This document shows positions 13,356-18,126 of a stretch of 18,126 nt of DNA, one piece after another. Under the pieces are notes generated by a model that was not told the DNA's origin, made no database searches, and saw nothing but the letters and a program-made list of their open reading frames with translations. Each line of letters opens with the position of its first letter. Position 1 is the stretch's first letter. The translations under genes were made by a program, and so were the position numbers. The DNA comes from an uncultured Chloroflexota bacterium (lineage in GTDB: Bacteria; Chloroflexota; Anaerolineae; Aggregatilineales; Phototrophicaceae): NCBI GenBank assembly GCA_903904765.1, contig CAIVEA010000994.1:1-18126 (forward strand), given 5' to 3'.

Positions 13356-15917
13356 ATGACCACAAAACGGAACGACTGGCGCGCCACCGTCGGGCAGATG
13401 ACCCGCATGGGGCTGCGCTACCTGAACGGGCGGCGGCTGCGTACCACGCTCACCACATTGTCCATCGTGTTCGGCGTGGCGCTCATCTTCGCCATCAACC
13501 TCGCGCTGCCCTCGATGATGGATGCTTTCAAGCAGTCCATGTCCTCGATTTCGGGCGCGGACATTCGCTTCACCAGCGCATCCGGCGCATCCTTCACGCC
13601 CGAATCGGTGTTGCCCACCGTGTCCGGCGTGGCGCATGTGCAGGCCGTGACGGGCATCCTCAGCCGTCAGTTCAGCCTGCCCACTGTGGAAAACGGCGCG
13701 TTGGGCAGCGCCGCGCAAATCCAACTGATCGGGATTGACGCGGCCAGCGCCACCAACGTGCGCCAGTTCGCCATGAGCGAAGGGCGCTTCTTGCAACCGG
13801 ACGACAGCGGCGCGGCGGTCTTTCCGGCGGGAATCGCGGATTTCGCGCCTGAACTGAAGATCGGCACGGTGTTCCCGCTGATTACGGCGGGCGGCCTGAA
13901 GCTGTATACCGTCGTCGGCTTCCTAGCCGAAGCGGGCAGCCCGTCCGCGCCGGAAATATACATCCCGCTGAAAGACGCGCAAACCGCCTTCAATCAGCCG
14001 GGACTGATTAACACGATTGAAGTGTCCATCGAGGCGGGCGCAGACCGGGCGGAAGTGACGGCGGCGGTGCAAGCGGCACTGGGCGACGGCTTCCAACTGG
14101 CGGCGGATACCAACGGCGCGGATGTGGTTGGTTCGATGCAGGTCGGCTTCGCCATCTTCGATCTGCTGGGTGTGCTGGCGCTGTTCCTCGGCGCATTCCT
14201 GATCTTCAACACCTTCCGCACCGTCATCCTCGAACGGCGGCACGATCTCGCTATGCTGCGTGCCATCGGTGCGACGCAGCGGCAAATCACGGTGATGATC
14301 GTCATCGAAAGCCTGCTGCAAGGGGCGATTGGCACAGCGGTGGGGCTGGTGCTGGGCTATCTCATGGTGGTGGGGCTGGTGGGTGTGATCGGCTCAATGT
14401 GGCAGACCTACTTCCACCTGCCGACCATTCAGCTTCAGGCCAACCCCGGCGCGTTCGTGATAGCGATTACGCTAGGGATGCTGACGGCGCTGCTGGCGGG
14501 TTACTGGCCTGCCCGCGCTGCCGGACGCACCTCTCCGCTAGACGCGCTGCGCCCGACGGCCACCGCCCGCGTGGAACGCGCCGCCCGCTGGAACTTGATC
14601 GGCGGCGGCGTGTTGATGCTGCTGTCGGTGGGGATGCTGCTGGGCGGCGCGAAACTGGCCGCCAACGGCGCGATGCTATTCCTGATCGGCATGATGCTGG
14701 CCGCGCCCGGTTTGGTCATTCCGGCGGCGCGGCTGTTCAGCCCGCTGCTGACGCTGTGGTTCGCCCGCGAAGGCGATCTGGCACGCAGCAATCTGGTACG
14801 GCAGCCGGGGCGTGCCGCCATCACAGGCAGTACGCTCATGATCGGGCTGGCGGTGCTGGTGCTGGCGGCGGCGCTAGTGAGCGCCTTCACTGGCCTGCTG
14901 GAAAATCTGGCTGGGCGCAGTTTTTCCAGCGACATCCTGCTCACGCCGCAGAGCGTGGGCATCTACAGCGGTGTAATCGGCGCGGACGACTCGCTGGCAA
15001 CGAGGCTGCGGGCGCTGCCTTCGGTGGCAGCGGTAGGGACGATGCGCTATGCCGCATCTACGGTGGCGGGCAAGCCGGTGCAGGTGCTGGGCATTGACCC
15101 GAACGAGTACCCGAAAGTGGCGACGTTCGACTTCCCGCAAGGTGACGCAAAAACCGCCTATAACGAACTCGGCAGCGGGCGCACGGCCTTCATCACGTCC
15201 ATCGCGCAGTCTACGCTGGGCGTGAACGTGGGCGACGACATCGTGATGCAAAGTGCCGAAGGGCCACAAACCTACCGCGTGGTGGGCGTTGCCAACGACA
15301 TCCTGACCTTCAAAGTGGCGGTGGTATTCATCTCGCAGGCGAACATGGCGGCGGACTTCCACAAAAGCGAGGACATCCTGCTGATGGCGAACCTCGTGCC
15401 GGGGGCGGACAAACAGGCCGCGCTGACCGATGTACAAGCCATCGTGAAGGATTACCCGCAGTTCACGGCGCAACTCACGGGCGAATACCGTCAGACGATT
15501 GTTGACCTGTCGGCCAGCGCCATGATGTTCTTCTACATTCTGGCGGCGCTCATCATCATTCCGGCGGCGATGGGGCTGCTGAATACGCTGACCATCAACA
15601 TCCTCGAACGCACCCGCGAAATCGGCGTGGTGCGGGCGGTGGGCGGCAGCCAGAAGCAGGTGCGCCGCATGGTCACAGCGGAGGCGCTGCTGCTGGGTAT
15701 TTTTGGCTCGGCAATGGGCGTGCTGACGGGCGTAGCGATCAGCTACGGGTTCATCGGCGCATTCGGCGCGATTGGCTGGACGATGCCATTCGCCTTCCCG
15801 CTGATGGGCATCATCGCGGCGGTGGTGGTGGGCGTGCTGCTGGCACTGTTCGCCAGCATCCTGCCCGCCCGCAGCGCGTCCAAACTGGACATCATCCGCG
15901 CTCTGCAATACGAGTGA
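13356..15917 (+). CDS. ABC transporter permease with two FtsX domains
   Basis: An 853-residue membrane protein; a GGGGG-rich ribosome-binding site lies just before the ATG. There are about ten transmembrane segments: one near residues 30-52, three in the first FtsX domain (about 265-390), three in the middle (about 408-515), and three in the second FtsX domain (about 720-835). Two extracytoplasmic MacB-like domains lie at about 55-260 and 520-715. LAMLRAIGATQRQI and IGVVRAVGGSQKQV, one after each FtsX first helix, are the coupling helices that touch the ATPase. This long two-FtsX form works with one ATPase gene, unlike paired half-size permeases. Transport direction is probably outward or membrane extraction; the substrate is unknown. 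No accessory periplasmic-adaptor gene follows, which is consistent with a cell lacking a typical outer membrane but does not prove it. Confidence 0.94.
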   Translation: MTTKRNDWRATVGQMTRMGLRYLNGRRLRTTLTTLSIVFGVALIFAINLALPSMMDAFKQSMSSISGADIRFTSASGASFTPESVLPTVSGVAHVQAVTGILSRQFSLPTVENGALGSAAQIQLIGIDAASATNVRQFAMSEGRFLQPDDSGAAVFPAGIADFAPELKIGTVFPLITAGGLKLYTVVGFLAEAGSPSAPEIYIPLKDAQTAFNQPGLINTIEVSIEAGADRAEVTAAVQAALGDGFQLAADTNGADVVGSMQVGFAIFDLLGVLALFLGAFLIFNTFRTVILERRHDLAMLRAIGATQRQITVMIVIESLLQGAIGTAVGLVLGYLMVVGLVGVIGSMWQTYFHLPTIQLQANPGAFVIAITLGMLTALLAGYWPARAAGRTSPLDALRPTATARVERAARWNLIGGGVLMLLSVGMLLGGAKLAANGAMLFLIGMMLAAPGLVIPAARLFSPLLTLWFAREGDLARSNLVRQPGRAAITGSTLMIGLAVLVLAAALVSAFTGLLENLAGRSFSSDILLTPQSVGIYSGVIGADDSLATRLRALPSVAAVGTMRYAASTVAGKPVQVLGIDPNEYPKVATFDFPQGDAKTAYNELGSGRTAFITSIAQSTLGVNVGDDIVMQSAEGPQTYRVVGVANDILTFKVAVVFISQANMAADFHKSEDILLMANLVPGADKQAALTDVQAIVKDYPQFTAQLTGEYRQTIVDLSASAMMFFYILAALIIIPAAMGLLNTLTINILERTREIGVVRAVGGSQKQVRRMVTAEALLLGIFGSAMGVLTGVAISYGFIGAFGAIGWTMPFAFPLMGIIAAVVVGVLLALFASILPARSASKLDIIRALQYE

Positions 15918-15926
15918 GCCAGACAC

Positions 15927-16106
15927 ACCCTCATCCCCAAACCCTTCTCTCTCAGGGCGAAGGGACTTTCAAGGGTAGGTTTTTTAAGAACCTCACCCCC
16001 ACCCCCTCTCCAAGACGCGGAGTACCGCTTTGGAGAGGGGAGAAAGAGTCTGCTGCTTACTCCCCCTCAGCCTGTTACTACGGAGAGGGGGCTGGGGGAT
16101 GAGGGT
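15927..16106. repeat. 180-bp palindromic repeat with perfect 12-bp terminal inverted repeats, copy 4
   Basis: ACCCTCATCCCC at 15927-15938 is the exact reverse complement of GGGGATGAGGGT at 16095-16106. Inside are three hairpins. The first is CCCTTC/GAAGGG (15942-15964). The second has an 11-bp stem, CCCCTCTCCAA/TTGGAGAGGGG (16003-16013 with 16030-16040), enclosing GCGGAGTACCGC. The third is a CCCCCTCAGCC/AGGGGGCTG-type structure near 16062-16094. No coding potential and no clear target-site duplication are seen. It lies between the permease stop and holB and is the most complete copy of the repeat family. Confidence 0.8.
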
Positions 16107-16141
16107 TTCCAGCGCAACGTAGAATTTTGCGCCCCCGCCGC

Positions 16142-16147
16142 TATAAT
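16142..16147 (+). promoter_or_regulatory. -10 box of holB, probably a leaderless transcript
   Basis: A perfect TATAAT ends only 7 bases before the holB ATG at 16155. Transcription from it should begin at or within one or two bases of the ATG. No Shine-Dalgarno sequence is present between them, which agrees with a leaderless mRNA. No convincing -35 is seen 16-18 bases upstream. Confidence 0.6.
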
Positions 16148-16154
16148 ACCGCCT

Positions 16155-17159
16155 ATGAATACGCATCACTGGCCGGTTTACGGACACGATTGGGCGGTTG
16201 ACCATCTGCGGCGGGCGCTCGCCAACGGGCGCGTTCGTCACGCTTACCTCGTCGTCGGCACAGAGGCCATCGGCAAGGAAACCTTCGCCCGCACCTTCGC
16301 CATGACGCTCAACTGCACCGCTGCCGACGAATCCGCTCGCCCCTGCGGACAGTGTTCGATGTGCAAGCGCATCGCCAGCGGCAGCCACCCGGACATCCTG
16401 TATTCGGAGAACGACCCCGCAACGGGTGCGCTGAAAATCGAGGAAGTGCGGGCGATGATGGGGCGCATCGCGCTCAAGCCCTACGAAGCCCGCCACCGCA
16501 TCGCCATTTTCCGCGATTTCGACCACGCACGCGGCCCCGCACAGGATGCCCTGCTCAAAACGCTGGAAGAACCGCCACCGCAGGCCGTCATCATCCTGCT
16601 TGCGCCCGCGCCGGAAACGCTGCTGCCCACTATCATCAGCCGCAGTCAGGTGATTGCGCTGCGGCCTGTGCCGGAGGATGTGGTGCGCGAGGCCTTGATC
16701 GTCCACAAGGGCGCGGCGCTCGATCAGGCCGATTTGCTGGCGCGGCTGTGCGGCGGGCGCATGGGCTGGGCGATTCGCGCCCTCGAAGACCCCGCCATCC
16801 TTGACCAGCGGACGCAGGCGCTCGACCTGCTGGAAGATGTACTCAACCGCAACCGCGCAGGCCGTTTTGAGATCGCCGACGACCTCAGCCGCGATAAACT
16901 GGCGCTCGTGCCGCTGCTGGAATTGTGGCAGACCTACTGGCGCGATGTGCTGCTGCTCACGCAGGGAGCAGTCACCCCGCCCGCCAATAAAGATCGGCAC
17001 GAGGCGGTGGAACGGCTGGCAGGCAGCATGTCGCCGGACGAAGCTATGACCGCGCTCAAAGCCACGCGCCGCACTCTCGATGATTTGACGAGAAACCTGA
17101 ATTTGCGGCTGGCGCTGGAAGTGCTGTTCTTGGATTATCCGGGGTTGTCCGGGCGATAA
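16155..17159 (+). CDS. holB: DNA polymerase III delta-prime subunit
   Basis: A 334-residue clamp-loader subunit. It has an AAA+ fold in which the P-loop reads GTEAIGKE (35-42), lacking the final Thr/Ser, as expected for the non-ATP-binding delta-prime rather than the tau/gamma subunit. The zinc module is complete with C54, C64, C67 and C70 (PCGQCSMCKR). The block ARGPAQDALLKTLEEPP is the conserved Walker B/sensor region, and TIISRSQ holds the SRC-type arginine finger with Ser in place of the usual Cys. The C-terminal 120 residues are helical and fit the collar domain. It helps open the sliding clamp for the replicative polymerase. The stop lies 25 bases inside the end of the convergent PHP gene. 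Confidence 0.92.
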   Translation: MNTHHWPVYGHDWAVDHLRRALANGRVRHAYLVVGTEAIGKETFARTFAMTLNCTAADESARPCGQCSMCKRIASGSHPDILYSENDPATGALKIEEVRAMMGRIALKPYEARHRIAIFRDFDHARGPAQDALLKTLEEPPPQAVIILLAPAPETLLPTIISRSQVIALRPVPEDVVREALIVHKGAALDQADLLARLCGGRMGWAIRALEDPAILDQRTQALDLLEDVLNRNRAGRFEIADDLSRDKLALVPLLELWQTYWRDVLLLTQGAVTPPANKDRHEAVERLAGSMSPDEAMTALKATRRTLDDLTRNLNLRLALEVLFLDYPGLSGR

Positions 17160-17953
17160 CGCGCCGCGCACTGGCGCAAACGATACAGCGTATCCGGCGG
17201 CAAGCTCTGGCTGCCAAGCGCGTCTTGCGGACGGTGAAAGTCCGAGCCACCAGTCATAATGAGTCCCTTTTGCCGCGCCCATCCCCGCAGGTTCGCCCGC
17301 ATAGACGATTTGTGCGCGGGGTGCATGATTTCGAGACCATCCAGACCGGGGTGCGCCGCCCAGCGTTCGGGATCGCGCAACACGCCGGGGTGCGCCAGCA
17401 CTGCCACGCCGCCCGCTTGATGAATCAGGTCAATCGCCTGCGTCAGACCGAACCATTTGCCCGCCACATAAGCTGGTTTGCCCACCCGCAGATAGCGGTC
17501 AAAGGCGCTGTTCACATCGTTCACATGCCCCGCTTCCACCAGCGCCCGCGCTACATGGGGGCGGCTGATGGCCTCACCAGATGCATGGAACTGCACCGCT
17601 TCCCATGTGACGGGCGCACCCAGCACCGACAGGCGTTCCAGTATGGCGCGAGTGCGTTCCTGCCGCCGCGTATGCTGCGCCCGCAGCGCATCCACCAGCG
17701 CGGGATCATCTGGATTCAGATAGTAGCCCAGCAAGTGGATTTCTTCGTCGTCCCCTTCACAGCTCATCTCGATGCCGGGAATCACAACAGGCGAACCCTG
17801 TGCAGCCCGCAAAGCCGATTGTATGCCAGATGTAGTATCATGATCTGTGATGGCTATTGCGTTCAGCCCACGCCGCCTCGCAAGCTGAACGAGTTCCACC
17901 GGAGTCAGCAACCCGTCCGACGCGGTGGTGTGAAGGTGCAAATCAACGCGCAG
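17135..17953 (-). CDS. PHP-domain phosphoesterase (YciV/RNase AM-like)
   Basis: A 272-residue protein if started at the CTG at 17953, which has AGGGGG (17960-17965) 6 bases ahead and yields MRVDLHLHT, the family's usual first residues. A TTG at 18028 would add 25 residues that overlap the upstream gene. Metal ligands are visible: H6 and H8 (HLH), D13, D37 and H38 (ITDHD), E62 (GIEMS), H73, H133 (SRPHVA), H188 (LAHPG), D238 and H240 (SDFH). This is the trinuclear-metal phosphatase arrangement. Members such as E. coli YciV degrade 3',5'-nucleotide bisphosphates or trim short RNA 5' ends. The match over the whole length, including GLDGLEIMHPAHK and TGGSDFH, is good. The 3' end overlaps holB by 25 bases. 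Confidence 0.9.
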   Translation of the reverse strand: MRVDLHLHTTASDGLLTPVELVQLARRRGLNAIAITDHDTTSGIQSALRAAQGSPVVIPGIEMSCEGDDEEIHLLGYYLNPDDPALVDALRAQHTRRQERTRAILERLSVLGAPVTWEAVQFHASGEAISRPHVARALVEAGHVNDVNSAFDRYLRVGKPAYVAGKWFGLTQAIDLIHQAGGVAVLAHPGVLRDPERWAAHPGLDGLEIMHPAHKSSMRANLRGWARQKGLIMTGGSDFHRPQDALGSQSLPPDTLYRLRQCAARYRPDNPG

Positions 17954-17963
17954 TACAAGCCCC

Positions 17964-18126
17964 CTAATGTTGCTGTGGATTGCGTGGTTCGACCGCAAAG
18001 CGTACCGCGGTTCGCTCCTGCCCGTCAATATTCACTTCCGTGAAAAACGGCGTGAAACAAATATCAATCTCGTCGCGGTTTAAGTAACCACGCGCAATCG
18101 CCAATGCTTTCACAGCTTGATTCACA
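17964..18126 (-). CDS. C-terminal end of an unidentified protein
   Basis: The frame is open from the window edge and stops at TAG (17964-17966). It encodes 53-54 visible residues, containing ALAIARGYLNRDEIDICFTP and ending in VEPRNPQQH. I do not recognise the family. Its stop codon overlaps the AGGGGG ribosome-binding site of the PHP gene, and 10 bases separate the two coding regions if the CTG start is right, so the two genes are probably cotranscribed and coupled. The alternative is that this frame is only a shadow of an N-terminally extended PHP protein, but the PHP extension looks unlike the family, which favours this gene. Confidence 0.55.
   Translation of the reverse strand, partial: VNQAVKALAIARGYLNRDEIDICFTPFFTEVNIDGQERTAVRFAVEPRNPQQH

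Noticed and set aside
14399..15097. A 232-codon frame inside the permease on the same strand
   Set aside because: It is frame-shifted relative to the permease, Gly/Arg/Ala-rich, and breaks no membrane segment of the real protein.
14874..15926. A 350-codon minus-strand frame under the permease
   Set aside because: It is a shadow of the permease coding strand, rich in His, Arg and Gln, with no known motif.

Overview
The window is a GC-rich, densely packed bacterial chromosome segment with no rRNA, tRNA, CRISPR array or intact transposase that I can see. The gene content is mostly housekeeping: an E. coli FbaB-type class I aldolase, GMP synthase, a DNA polymerase III delta-prime subunit, a PHP-domain phosphatase and a PadR-controlled ABC exporter. 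Together with the GC-rich intergenic palindromes of the CCCTCACCCC...GGGGATGAGGG type, this suggests a Chloroflexota-like genome (Anaerolineae or a relative). That assignment is inference from style and protein resemblance, not a phylogenetic result.

Layout. Positions 1-582 hold the 3' part of a short-chain dehydrogenase on +. It converges on an NAD-type beta-decarboxylating dehydrogenase on - (697-1716), and a palindromic repeat fills the gap between them. Divergent from the dehydrogenase is a pseudo-receiver/DUF309 fusion (1885-2634, +). A noticeably AT-richer gene for a NucS-like nuclease follows on - (2691-3701), bracketed by two identical 29-bp hairpin repeats. Next come a cysteine-less FmdB-type protein on - (3855-4202), a second palindromic repeat, a histidine phosphatase on + (4495-5226), and a coupled epimerase/YjjX pair on - (6897 to 5339). 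A GNAT acetyltransferase (-) and a HEAT-repeat protein (+) diverge at 7.6-7.7 kb. A small helical protein (8645-8890, +) meets guaA (-) tail to tail, and fbaB (-) follows with a perfect intrinsic terminator.

From 11.9 kb the + strand carries a PadR regulator, an ABC ATPase and an 853-residue permease. They look like one operon behind a strong promoter whose -10 region overlaps a dyad. A 180-bp repeat with perfect 12-bp terminal inverted repeats separates this operon from holB (16155-17159, +), which appears to be leaderless. holB overlaps the convergent PHP gene (17953-17135, -) by 25 bp. The C-terminus of one more - strand gene enters at the right edge.

How the genes work together. The clearest functional unit is padR-ATPase-permease, a self-regulated MacB/LolCDE-type exporter. 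The epimerase/YjjX pair is translationally coupled. The most unusual material is the intergenic repeat family that recurs in both orientations, the nuclease gene between twin terminator repeats, the pseudo-receiver/DUF309 fusion and the zinc-ligand-free FmdB protein. I see no obvious multi-gene defence or mobile system; the novelty is at the level of single proteins and intergenic elements.
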